Positions 9,290-18,505 of a stretch of 38,188 bases of DNA are shown piece after piece. The translations under genes were made by a program, and so were the position numbers. Source of the DNA: Polymyxa betae (taxonomy: Eukaryota > Endomyxa > Phytomyxea > Plasmodiophorida > Plasmodiophoridae); assembly GCA_003693705.1 (NCBI GenBank), contig RBZT01000812.1, forward strand, positions 1-38,188, read 5' to 3'. The notes under the pieces were generated by a model. The model was not told where the DNA came from. It saw only the letters and a program-made list of their open reading frames with translations, and did not search any database. Each line of letters begins with the position of its first letter. Positions within the stretch are counted from its first letter, which is position 1.

Positions 9290-9720
9290 ATGATAACGAG
9301 TCACGTTTTGGATATCGCCAAAGGCAAGCCTGCCACTGGCATCGAGCTCGAGCTGCAGAGGAAGGACAATAATAGCGGCGAATGGAATCAGGTTTCGAAT
9401 GCGACGACCAATGACGATGGCCGGGTCTCTGACCTCCTCGTATGTGCAGCCAAACACGTTTATTTTCATTCTCTCTCAAGACGATTTTTTCCTGAATTTT
9501 CGACTTTTAGAATATCAAGGAAAGGATCCCGCTCAGCGCTGGAACGTATCGGATCGTATTCAAAACCGGGTCGTACTTGACATCAGCACATAATCAAACG
9601 GAGCCTTTCTATCCAGAAATCATCATCGCCTTTCAAGTCGGTTCGCATCAGATCCAGCAACATTTCCACATTCCACTTCTGCTTTCGCCATTCGGATTCT
9701 CCTCATATCGAGGCAGCTGA
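9290..9720 (+). CDS. 5-hydroxyisourate hydrolase (transthyretin-like protein)
   Basis: Exons 9290-9439 and 9511-9720, separated by a 71-nt intron (GTATGT...TTTTAG), give 119 residues, the normal length. The signature residues are present: His5 in SHVLD, Arg45 in DDGRVSDLL, His103 in HFHIPLLLSP, and the C-terminal YRGS tetrapeptide. The enzyme hydrolyses 5-hydroxyisourate, the product of urate oxidase, to OHCU on the way to allantoin. The C-terminus is not a classical peroxisomal SKL signal, and no N-terminal signal precedes His5, so the location is open. A decayed copy lies at 8022-8270, and the gene abuts a decayed FASTK-like copy downstream. Confidence 0.95.
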
Positions 9721-9724
9721 TTAT

Positions 9725-10045
9725 TTATACATCAGACCAGGTGATCTTTCTTCCTTCGGCTTCTTGCATGATGGCGCCGATCAGTAATGAACGTCCGCCA
9801 TCTTCATCGACGCATCCAAGTCTGCTATCCTTCAACTCGTGAAGCCTTTCTAAACAAACGACGATGAAATGCGAATCAGATTCGATCGGGCGCGATTTTA
9901 TCGTCAACGTGATACTCCCGAAAAGCTTTCGGGATATTGATTTTTGTCGTTCCCAGCGCCCAGGCGATATTGCTGTCCGAGAACGACGTCGGTAGCGGCT
10001 CGACGTAATTTGAAACAGATATAAGGCACGATCGTTATGCAGCAT
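9725..10045 (-). pseudogene. Decayed inverted copy of the FASTK-like gene 3' half
   Basis: Minus-strand sequence matches 7640-8035 of the intact gene. The tail reads LIGAIMQEAEGRKITWSDV beside LIGAIMQEADRRKITLTNV, and further up ITLTIKSRPIESDSH matches ITLTLESRPIESVSH. At DNA level one block of about 29 bases around CTGATCGGCGCCATCATGCA is identical. Internal deletions, for example the loss of the WALSRTG segment, and frameshifts in the 5' part make it non-functional. Similarity continues past the stop codon into the 3' flank, so the event copied genomic DNA, not a processed transcript. Confidence 0.85.
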
Positions 10046-10140
10046 CCAAGCTGTAGCTTACCAACGCCAACTGCTGCTGTCGTAGCAGTAACCGTAACCC
10101 GAAACGATCATCTGACATATTGATTTACTTGTTTGTTGTC

Positions 10141-10150
10141 GCCACGTGAT
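10141..10150. promoter_or_regulatory. Second GCCACGTGAT motif
   Basis: This is the same ten-base CACGTG-containing motif as at 1215-1224. It lies about 100 bp upstream of the 5' side of the decayed FASTK-like copy, read on the minus strand. Function unproven. Confidence 0.2.
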
Positions 10151-10269
10151 TATTCGTCCTGTTTATATAGTTTCGAAGCCAAAGCACCAGATATACATAA
10201 AGGGTGCCTCATTTCGTGATATGCGATCACTTCTTGGCTCCGTTTAAGATGCATTTCATTGTTGCTGAT

Positions 10270-10690
10270 GAGATGAAGCTAGTAAGCTAAGGATGATCTT
10301 GGTTACGGGCGGTTTGGCGAAGTTCAGAGAAAAAATCTCGCCTTGGTGATGTCTTCTTTGCATCGATGAGGAGATTACCCGAAGTCAGAAAATCAAATCA
10401 AGCAAATCCTCGCCATATTTCGGACATGTCTCGCCTAGATTGCTGAGATCATCTTTGGCTAGTAAACTTGAGAGTGATTGAGCATTCACATGAGATGATT
10501 GCTCTCTATGTTAACAGTATTCGTAATGGTTTTATTCCACCTAACGAAAGCGATTCATTTATGAAAAGATTACAACAATATCATGAGAAATCGCTTTGTT
10601 TCCAAGGAGGTCAATTCGTCATCTTTCGGAATCTAGCAGCTCTGAGCTGGAGATTCCGGAATGAACCCTTTAATGCAGTCGTGAAGTGAA
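10270..10690 (+). pseudogene. Possible gene relic
   Basis: Coding-like fragments appear on the plus strand without a coherent gene. Around 10295-10335 one frame reads GYGRFGEVQ, which resembles a protein-kinase glycine loop but soon hits a stop. From 10468 to 10689 a 73-codon frame lacking an ATG start contains NSIRNGFIPPNESDSFMKRL. No splice sites join them convincingly. The resemblance to a kinase is weak. The gap 10690-10952 shows nothing recognisable. Confidence 0.2.
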
Positions 10691-10952
10691 GTCACCTAGC
10701 TAATAAAACGGAAGTTTACTGCAAACCTCTTTTTGATTGACCTTCATGTATAAAAAATTAGGAATCAATATGATTGAGATATGATGGACTGAAAGCACAT
10801 TGAACTCATCCGAGCTGAACAACGAAATAATGCTGTAGCACTATACAGTACGATCTTGACATATCGTGCTCTTCATAGTTTGAAATCCAGCAGTTTGTGC
10901 TCTGGCCTACTTTATCTCGTTCAAATTTGATGCATTGCGCTTGCTGCCTTCA

Positions 10953-13646
10953 TTAATTCTTTGACCTTGTTTCAGGCTCTCTTTCATGTCCAGCTGGAAA
11001 CAAAGAATTCTTGTAATGGGTTTTCTTCATTGCAGCGGCAATGTGCTCTACAGGATCTCCACTGACATACAAGCTTTTGGGTGCTAGTAAACCTGTCGTG
11101 CTAATATTTGTAACAAAAATCCTGACGTCGACTGGATCGCCCGAGTAATAGACGTCCCGCTGAATACCCCGCCTCATGAGATCATCGATTTCTCTATTGG
11201 AGAATCCACTTGCAACCTATTCACAGGCGCTTAGCATTTTCATCATCTTATATTTACAGAATAAAACCTGCTGCAGTACCCGTCGTACATCTTGACAAGG
11301 TATCATTTTTAAGCTTCCATTTTCGAATGACGCAATCTCGGCGACTGCTTTTTCTATATTTGTTCGGAACTCTAACATCTCCGCTCTAAAAAATGAATGA
11401 TGATTGAAAATATGAAGAGTTGCAACCGACATCATTTGAGCGCGAGCCATTTCCATAAAAGCAGATTGCGCCCCATCATCTGATTCGAATAGAATCTTCC
11501 CAATATCGACATGACCATCGGTTAAGATATAGTCAAGCGCGGCCTGGATCAACTGCTCAAAACGAGCTGCGGATTTGTTCGGGAAGAACATTCGAATGCC
11601 GTCGGTGAACATATCAGTTGGAATTAAGCCAGCGCGATCGCCGGCGCCCTTGACATCCCAAACGGTAAGTAGCCGTTTCACTACAGCCTGTTTAGCTGCA
11701 ATGGCGATCATTCGGAATGAACTTACGTTCAGCGACCATTTTGGTTTGATCGAAAAAGGCATCTGTCGACGAAGTTCAATGCAACCGTCTGCTGATGATG
11801 TCAGATTTCAGTACCTTCCGATAGTTCTTGATAGAGAACGCGATAGAATATGTCGCAGTCAATATCATAAGTTGATTGCTTTAGTTCTTCCACGAAGTTA
11901 TAGATGTACTCGAATCGCTACGATTCAAACGTTTTAGCATCAACTTGTTTCCCATCATTCGCTTACCTTCTTCTCATTGGGTACTTTCCTCGTCATGTAC
12001 TGCAAGAAGAATTCATCTAACCTTGTTCGATCGCTCGGCGATTTCATTGCATCAGCCGTGGTCTTCAATGCCCAAATACGCTTGCACATCGCTTCGACTT
12101 TCCCTTTTGTCATAGGTTTATAAGGAACCCATCCGTCGTATCTACACTCTCACTTTTAGTACAGTATCAAACTAGAAAGGGAAAGTTGGCAAGAGATGGG
12201 CAAATCAAATGCAACAGCAATGATTAAAAAAACGATTATTCGCACTTCACAGCAAACCGGAAAGTAACAACTACAGCCGCAATTAACTCGTTGTTTGGAC
12301 AGCCCCAAACTTACCTAAGAAAGATAGGAACATCTGGTCCAAGGCCAAGCCCTTTAATTGGCCCATGTTTCCTACTACTTTCAGCTTCTTCAAGAATGCT
12401 AAGAAGATGTGTGTGATCAGTTTTGCCATCTTCAATCGCCAGAGTGGCACTTTTAGACATAGATTCAATCGCAGACTGCAGTGTCAAAGTTGAGCCCGAG
12501 AATAGTAAGAGCAGAGAGGACCCACTTGCAATATCTCAAGCTGAGTCATCATACGAGCATTGTCCTTTTCCAACGCTTCAATTCTTACATCTTTATCAGC
12601 GCTTTGTTTTCGATCCAAAGCGAGTTCTGTCTGGACAGAGCGGAATTTAGCTTCGGATGCGTTCAAACTGGATTCGAGAGCCGCGAGCTGACGGGAGCGT
12701 GAATATCAGGTAGCTCGCAAGTAGAAGCAGTCTACCTGCTGCCGATACGCGAGATTAGCCACCTCCATTTTGGTGACTAGTGACTCGTTAGCCACGTTTG
12801 TGGCATCGCATTCTTGCCGGCTGCTCTCAAGATATTCTGACATCAAATGGGTATGTCGCTCAAGAACGCGATCCTTCCGCTGCAGCGTTTGCAGTTCGGT
12901 TTCCAGACGACTGCTCGTCTAGCAGAGCATTCAGCTTCAGTTGCGCATCAGTGGACACTAACATTTTTCAAGATTTGCAACTCGTTCCGGAGGCAATTCA
13001 GCTCCCGAACTTGGCTTAAGAGTTCATTTTTCATAAGGTTGGCGTCATGATTGAGCGTTTTTCTATGAAAGCACGTAAGACATCGAAAGCGGAAAGATGA
13101 TGAAGGTTCAGTTCGCAGTGAGATTAAGCATCGTGCAAATGGTGCGATCATCTCGATAAATAAATGACAAAATGCAACTAGAAATCAGCACCTGAGCAAT
13201 TCAGACTGTTTTAGCTTAGCGCAACAAGGATCGTCATTGTCAAAATAACATGAGCGTAATGCATTAACGACATGCTCTAGTAAGATGCGCTCTGACTCTT
13301 CGGTGACGCCCTGAATAGCTTCCATAAGCAAGCTCCAAAGCCCTCTCGATTTTTGATCCAGTTCTTTGTGCTCCAGCTCTCGCAGCTGCACTTGCACACC
13401 AAGATCTGCAATCAACAGTCAGAACGCGCAAGCGGGAAAACAAAAGCGTCAGTATGAGAACCCAAACGTTTTCAGAACGATATTTAACGAATCAAGGAGT
13501 GCTTTACGTAATGATTTGAAAGCTGATGACAGCGGCGTAACCAATGATGACTGCTCGCCAAGGTCGACAATCTGCGTTGGCAAAGGGCCATCGCGCGCTG
13601 TCGCCACTCGAACCGATCGATGACCTTCAGCTTCAGCCGAGATCAT
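10953..13646 (-). CDS. TSNAXIP1-like coiled-coil protein, probably ciliary
   Basis: Eleven exons (complement): 13508-13646, 13192-13405, 12963-13062, 12736-12918, 12526-12687, 12315-12475, 11967-12141, 11815-11917, 11727-11762, 11268-11695 and 10953-11216. They stay in frame and give 654 residues; an upstream in-frame ATG at 13778 would give 698. The first half is coiled coil (for example RLETELQTLQRKDRVLERHT). Next comes GLGLGPDVPIFLRYDGWVPY and a Trp/Phe-rich helical segment (DEFFLQYMTRK, DIFYRVLYQELSEDAFFDQ) that I recognise as the middle of translin-associated factor X-interacting protein 1. A degenerate EF-hand-like stretch (DVKGAGDRAGLIPTDMF) follows. Introns are mostly 44-52 nt; one is only 31 nt (11696-11726) and two are 129 and 173 nt. 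Family members are linked to cilia and sperm flagella, so an axonemal role is inferred. Confidence 0.65.
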
Positions 13647-14335
13647 GGCAGGAGTCATGAGCAGGCGTAACCGCGACATTCCGGGCCTGGCCGACGCCGC
13701 CCGCGGCTTGGATCGCTTTGTGTCATGCCTGGACAACGACAACCTTGTCGAGCATTGCCTTCCAAATAGTAATGACATGACAGAGGGAGTCCGCGCCGTT
13801 CAAGCTCCAATGCTGCCTCTGTCAGCCTGCCTACAGTGCCCTTCCAGCTCCAACGCTGCCCTGTCAGCCTGCCTACGTTTCCCAGGCTGCTCCAACAAGC
13901 GATAGTGATGGTGCAGAGACTCTCTATAGCATCATTGTGCTTTCCGCTTCACAATGCAACATTGCATCCGAATCGATCTGTATCCAGACCCAGGGTACTA
14001 CTGCTAGTGGTACGATTAAGGCGTCCTGGTCGGCCGAGTCCAGGCGCAGCGCTGAATGTGAGTGTACTTACTGGCATCGTTTTCATAACAATGCCTAGTC
14101 TAAATCATAAAAAAATCCAAAAATTGAACTCACTCAAGGTCGGGACGGAATACAAACCGTTCAGCGCTGGGCTGACGTGGCCAGATTGAGATTCGGCGAC
14201 GGCCGCGATTGCAACCCGAAGATCTCGCGTAAACTGTTCCCGCTGCCGACCCCGCCGACGCCAGTGCAGCTTCATTATCGAGTGCTTTTGCAGTTCGTTC
14301 GCGTCACCATTTCTCTATACTCGTGGATGCATTAA
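13645..14335 (+). CDS. Unknown spliced protein
   Basis: Exons 13645-13768, 13848-14057 and 14139-14335 join in frame to 176 residues (second ATG at 13657). Exon 1 carries IPGLADAARGLDRFVSCLDN. Exon 2 carries PTLPCQPAYVSQAAPTSDSD and then a Ser/Thr/Ile-rich stretch. Exon 3 carries QRWADVARLRFGDGRDCNPK and KLFPLPTPPTPVQLHYRVLL. After the predicted stop (14333-14335) another frame stays open to TAG 14455-14457 and contains HHFSILVDALNGDTNALDDN, so the true 3' end may use one more splice or a shift. The start codon overlaps that of the divergent TSNAXIP1-like gene by a few bases. I do not recognise the family. The texture is clearly coding, but details of the model are uncertain. Confidence 0.45.
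13803..13895. repeat. About 43-bp tandem repeat spanning an intron/exon boundary
   Basis: The sequence AGCTCCAA, then CTGTCAGCCTGCCTAC, recurs with a spacing of about 43 bp (13803, 13846), and a third partial copy (TGCTCCAAC) starts at 13888. The first copy lies in the predicted intron and the second begins at the predicted acceptor (13847/13848), so the array offers several near-equivalent splice acceptors. Confidence 0.7.
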
Positions 14336-14526
14336 ATGGAGATACGAATGCACTCGATGACAACGGCGCCGATGATTACGGTTTGCAAGTCTTCGCTTCG
14401 ACTCCAACGATCGCAAACGATGAACTTGTCAACTTACACCTTTGCAGCTTGTTATAGGCAATGCGGAATGACATTCCAAATAGAAGGCGTATTGCAGCTG
14501 TCAGCGAATGTCTGAACCAATCTGCT

Positions 14527-15658
14527 CTATAGATTCTGCTTCTTTATGAGTTTCTTTCTACTAACGCCAGGCGAAAGTTTCGTGCTGGGCGCATCTGTTG
14601 TGGTCTTGGGCGATTGTGGCATTTCTGCATCATCGGACGCCGTGCTATCAATCAGCTGTTCCTGCTCTCGCAGCTTCTTCTTCACCACGAGGATCTGTTT
14701 GATGAGGAAATCGCGATCGTCTTCCTGCGTCTTGATCTGCGTTTTCAGCTGCCGGTTCTCTTTCTGGAGCTGTTTGTTCTGCGCCTCCAATCGATAGGTC
14801 ATATCCTTCATCCATTCGAGCTCTTCGGTGAGCTTATGGCAGCGCTGGACCCATTCGGACGCGCCGCTCTCGTTCTTTCGCTTCTCGCGCTCGAGCTCTT
14901 CGTTCACATCGCACATCCGGGTCTTGAACGCTCGTAACAGATCTTTTTCTTGGTCTCGGAGGACCTGCGTCGTTCTGTCCTGCAGCAGCTCGATATTCTC
15001 CTGGATCGCCGAATGCATGTGCCGAATCCTCTCGATACTTTCCTGCGAATCGGAGCGGGCCCCGTGGGTCACGGTGATCTGGTCGATCTTATGCTGCAAA
15101 GCCTGAATTTGATCGCGAAATCGCGCCTCTCTTCTGACGTACAGCTCCTATTGATTGTTTTAACAGAAAAATAATAAACACACAAAAAACTAAATGGAAT
15201 TGGATCCGACCAATCCTCTTGTTAGATAGACATAAGATCGAACACAAAACTTGTGACCTCTTTACGTTTGGCATCTTGCTGATCAGCCGTCTTCGCTTTC
15301 AGTTCGTCTCGATATTTCTGCAGAAGTTCTGTATAGAGCGATTGCAGGTCAGCATAGGCGATATTCTGCTTATTCGCGGTCGGCGTCAGCGTCGATTTCC
15401 GCCCCTGAAAATCGGGAAATCAGCAGAGCTGGGAATGACGAAGCAGCAAACGGCCAGCGACGACTTTCTTGGAGGGCGACGGCGACCGAGACGACGATCG
15501 CCTGTTATCAACCGGCACAGCGACGACATCGTCGACATAGACGCCTTCCGATACCGATCTGGGTCAACAATCAGCGACGATTTAGAAACCAGAATCAAGG
15601 CGCTCAACGTCATCGTGAAGCGGCGGTCGTCCATCGCATACAAGCCGCCGACGTTCGC
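14527..15658 (-). CDS. Long coiled-coil protein (possibly flagellar), 5' end unresolved
   Basis: Exons (complement) 14527-15147, 15258-15404, 15465-15544 and a 5' exon ending at 15590 connect in frame (introns 110, 60 and 45 nt). The 5' exon carries PPLHDDVERLDSG but has no ATG and runs up to a possible acceptor near 15659, so the first exon is missing from this model. A short Ser/Arg/Pro region (RSSSRSPSPSKK) precedes an almost continuous coiled coil, for example LYTELLQKYRDELKAK, QEKDLLRAFKTRMCDVNEEL and LEAQNKQLQKENRQLKTQIK. The tail is basic (SRKKLIKKQNL). The pattern resembles axonemal or basal-body coiled-coil proteins, but no family is certain. It lies in the same orientation as, and close to, the TSNAXIP1-like gene. 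Confidence 0.6.
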
Positions 15659-15831
15659 CTAATTAACCAACCAGCTCGATCGTCGTACTGTACTCCGCCC
15701 TGGTTCATCTTAATACGAGAATGAAGAAAAATTTTTCGCTAAAAACTAACGATCTGATAGAACCATCTGTTACATAATAAGATGATAGATAGCAACTATC
15801 AAGCCAGGCTGGGTTTCGTGGAGAAAACTCT

Positions 15832-15852
15832 TTTAGGGTTTAGGGTTTAGGG
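15832..15852 (+). promoter_or_regulatory. Three TTTAGGG units (telo-box-like), upstream of RabGGTA
   Basis: Three exact TTTAGGG repeats are followed by TTTT, 53 bp before the RabGGTA start codon. TTTAGGG is the plant and protist telomere repeat. Short internal copies near start codons act as telo-box promoter elements in plants. A matching element precedes the next gene. The flanking 15659-15904 contains no other recognisable feature. Confidence 0.6.
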
Positions 15853-15904
15853 TTTTGAAAGAGGCTTTTTGTATCGCAGTTCGCGGTGCCATTGCTGAAT
15901 CGTT

Positions 15905-17392
15905 ATGCATGGGATTCGGCGCCTGGATCCCAGCACGATCACGGCCGAGCAGCGCGCCGACAAGGCGGCCAAGATCCAGCGCTATAAACAGATCAAGGAG
16001 GCGGCCATGACCATGGTACCGCCAGCCCGGGCCGCCGCCGCCTTTCGCAACTGACAGTGAACTTGCAGCGGGCGAATGGCGTCTACGATCAGCGCGCTTT
16101 AGAAATCGTCGCCAAACTGCTGGAAATCAATCCCGAATTCTATACGCTGTAAATTCGCTTTCTTTTTTATTTTTGTTTTCAGTTTGAAAAGTTTGATGAA
16201 GCTGATAGAATACGCTCTTCGATGGAACTATCGTCGTAATTTCATCACGAATTCTATACGCTGTAGATTCGCTTTCTTTTTTTCAAAAAATATTCCTTTT
16301 GCCTTTTTTTTCAAAAAATATTCAGTTCAAAATTTTTTTATAACAGCTGATAGAATTTGCTCGTAGATGGAATTATCGTCGTGAGATCATCCAGAGCTTG
16401 ATGAAAGAATTCGACGACGACGCCGCCCGGCGTCTGTTGGACGACGAGCTGCAGGTCGTCGAGCGAGCCGTCCGACGAAACCCGAAATCGTACGTGACCT
16501 GGTTCCATCGTCTCTGGGTCGTCCAGCTCGGCTACGCCGACCTCGATCACGAGATCCGTCTGACCACCGATTTCCTCCGGCTGGATAGCCGCAACTGTAT
16601 GGACGTCGTACCCGACCCCGCACAATCGGAATTGCTGATCGCTTGTTATGGAACAGTCCATTGCTGGGATTATCGCCGGGCCGTGGTCAAGCTGGCCCTG
16701 GTTGCAGCTCCGGATGAGCTCGAATTCACTTCCAGCAAGATCAAGGAGGATTTCTCCAACTATAGCGCCTGGTATGAGCGTTTCCTGTCTTCGTTGAATC
16801 GCTTGAATGCGATTTCAGCGACAACGCAACAAAAGCGTTTTTAGGGGGTTTTATGCTGTTTTCGGCCTGCTTTTTTCACCTGTTTAACAATCTCCTATTT
16901 CCTGTGTTTGAATTTTTTGTAAGACGAATGTTTTAGGCATTATCGGTCGAAATTGCTGCCATCGTTGGGGCTTGATCATGAGCGCCTGGAAGCCGAGTTC
17001 GATCTGGTCGCCGATGCCGTCTATACGGAGCCGGATGATCAATCGGCCTGGCTGTATCACAACTGGCTCTGTTTCCATCGCGAGCAGCCCAGAGAGCGCC
17101 TGGCTCGTCAGCTCGGCGTGATCGACGAGCTCCTCGAGCTCGAGCCCGATTGTAAATGGGCGATTCTCACCCGAGGTACGAGCTGTGTAAGACCCATGGC
17201 TGCTTCCGCCTTACAATGCGAATTTTAGTTCGTTTAAAACACGCTCTGAACGATGAAATCGGCGAAGACGAACGAAATCGTTCCCATCGTCGTCTCATCG
17301 AATTGGATGGTAAACGAAGGCGGTATTACGATGCTCTTTTCGCTTCTTTGTTGCCAGCCGCGCCTCAAGCATCGTCGATAATAAAACAATGA
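15905..17392 (+). CDS. Rab geranylgeranyltransferase subunit alpha
   Basis: Exons 15905-16015, 16069-16148, 16367-16596, 16657-16771, 16937-17175 and 17229-17392 join in frame to 312 residues, close to yeast Bet4. The N-terminus MHG is followed by a helix, then prenyltransferase alpha repeats with their signature W-x-x-R/H-R blocks: INPEFYTL-WNYRREIIQ, YVTWFHRLWVV, RNFHCWDYRRAVV, YSAWHYRSKLLPSL, SAWLYHNWLC and CKWAILTR. The RNFHCWDYRR block is specific to the Rab enzyme. With the beta subunit and Rab escort protein, it attaches geranylgeranyl groups to Rab GTPases in the cytosol. The LRR and Ig-like parts of mammalian RabGGTA are absent, as in fungi. Intron 2 (218 nt) contains a decayed duplicate of the exon 2/3 junction. 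Introns otherwise measure 53-165 nt. Confidence 0.93.
16135..16390 (+). repeat. Duplicated exon boundary inside RabGGTA intron 2
   Basis: GAATTCTATACGCTGTA plus the following T-rich intron start occurs at 16135 and again at 16249. The acceptor/exon piece CTGATAGAAT...CGATGGAACTATCG at 16202 recurs as CTGATAGAAT...AGATGGAATTATCG at 16347. The downstream copy has an intact acceptor (CTCGTAG before ATGG). In the upstream copy the same position reads CTCTTCG, so it cannot splice there. Poly-T tracts with TTCAAAAAATATTC are also duplicated between the two. Confidence 0.85.
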
Positions 17393-17416
17393 TAATTCCG
17401 ATATCGTTGTCTCGAA

Positions 17417-17439
17417 GGGTTTAGGGTTTAGGGTTTTAG
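17417..17439 (+). promoter_or_regulatory. TTTAGGG units (telo-box-like), upstream of COX11
   Basis: GGG, two exact TTTAGGG units and a degenerate third (TTTTAG) lie between the RabGGTA stop codon and the COX11 start at 17486. The spacing to the ATG, about 47 bp, is similar to that of the element before RabGGTA. A promoter role is inferred. Confidence 0.6.
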
Positions 17440-17485
17440 TTAACGTTGGATAGTCGGCGACCTCATCTACGGAGCGCCCAGAGCG

Positions 17486-18467
17486 ATGTTGTTGGCGGCC
17501 AGGCGCCTCTCGACATTCGTCTACTCGCCCGGCGACCGCCGGTTCTCTTCGTTCAACAGTCGGAATTATCAGCATCGTCAGAGATATTGGTCGGCGAATG
17601 CTTCGCCAACCGCCATGTACGCCACAGCATTGGCGGTCGCTACGGTCTGTGATTTCATTCGAAATTTTTTCATCTCTTTTTTATGCTTATTTAAAGCTGT
17701 TTCTGCTTCGATTTGTTGAAAATGTTCTGTTTTTCAGTTAGGCTTATCATATGCTTCGGTGCCATTATATCGCATGTTCTGCCAAGCTACTGGTTATGGA
17801 GGAACGGTCCAGACCAGAGTCGAAGATAAACTGAAAGCGCTGGCGCAATCCAGAGATCGGGATCGTCCAACGAGGATGATCAATGTTGAGTTCAATGCCG
17901 ACAGTAAGATCGCTGGTTTCACGAACTCGTCGACGACGAGATAACATCGTCATAGCAAGTGCGACAATGTCGTGGAAGTTCACGCCGGCTCAGAAAAGCA
18001 TCAAGGTCAACATTGGTGATACCGCTCTTGCGTTCTATCGAGCTAAGAACACGTCGGATAAAGCTGTCAGTAAGTCAGCTGTTCTCGTAGATAGAAATGG
18101 TGTTTAAGTTCGTGCCAGCGGGAGTAGCTGCCTACAACGTCACTCCAATGAAAGCGGCCGTTTATTTCAACAAGATTCAAGTCAGCTTCATGTTTATGAT
18201 TTTTTGGCAATTTTGTTGAACCTCCCAACTTAGTGCTTCTGCTTTGAGGAACAACGATTGCGAGCGCATGAAGAAATCGAGCTTCCTGTGTTCTTTTTCT
18301 TAGATCCTGAAATGCTTGACGATCCGAAAATGAACGATGTGTCGTCCATTACCTTATCGTATACGTTCTTTCCTGTCGATGATGATGAGGAACACGAGCT
18401 AACGTCGCCAATGTTATCTTCAACAACAACAACAACTCAAGTTATAAATGCGGCTGTCGCATCGTAG
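17486..18467 (+). CDS. COX11: Cytochrome c oxidase assembly protein COX11
   Basis: Exons 17486-17644, 17738-17903, 17956-18069, 18119-18180 and 18234-18467 give 244 residues. The N-terminus MLLAARRLSTFVYSPGDRRF is a typical mitochondrial presequence. A single membrane helix follows at about residues 43-60 and leads into SYASVPLYRMFCQATGYGG, the family signature. The intermembrane-space domain has SWKFTPAQKSIKVNIGDTAL, TGVAAYNVTPMKAAVYFNKI and the copper-binding CFCFEEQ motif, then PVFFFLDPEM and LSYTFFPVDDD. COX11 delivers copper to the CuB site of cytochrome oxidase subunit 1 in the inner membrane. Choosing the acceptor at 18118 rather than an earlier AG restores the conserved TGVAAYNV junction. 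The first donor is weak (GTCTGT). The protein ends with a short Thr/Ser-rich tail. Confidence 0.94.
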
Positions 18468-18505
18468 TAGGAAAGTCTTCTTCAGATTACCAAATATATT
18501 CTGTA

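Noticed and set aside
13646-13778. Upstream extension of the TSNAXIP1-like protein to the ATG at 13778
   Set aside because: The plus strand of the same stretch is the better coding sequence (exon 1 of the unknown gene), and the extension is basic and low-complexity.
18070-18094. A 25-nt intron in COX11
   Set aside because: Using the next acceptor (18118) gives a 49-nt intron and restores the conserved TGVAAYNV junction.
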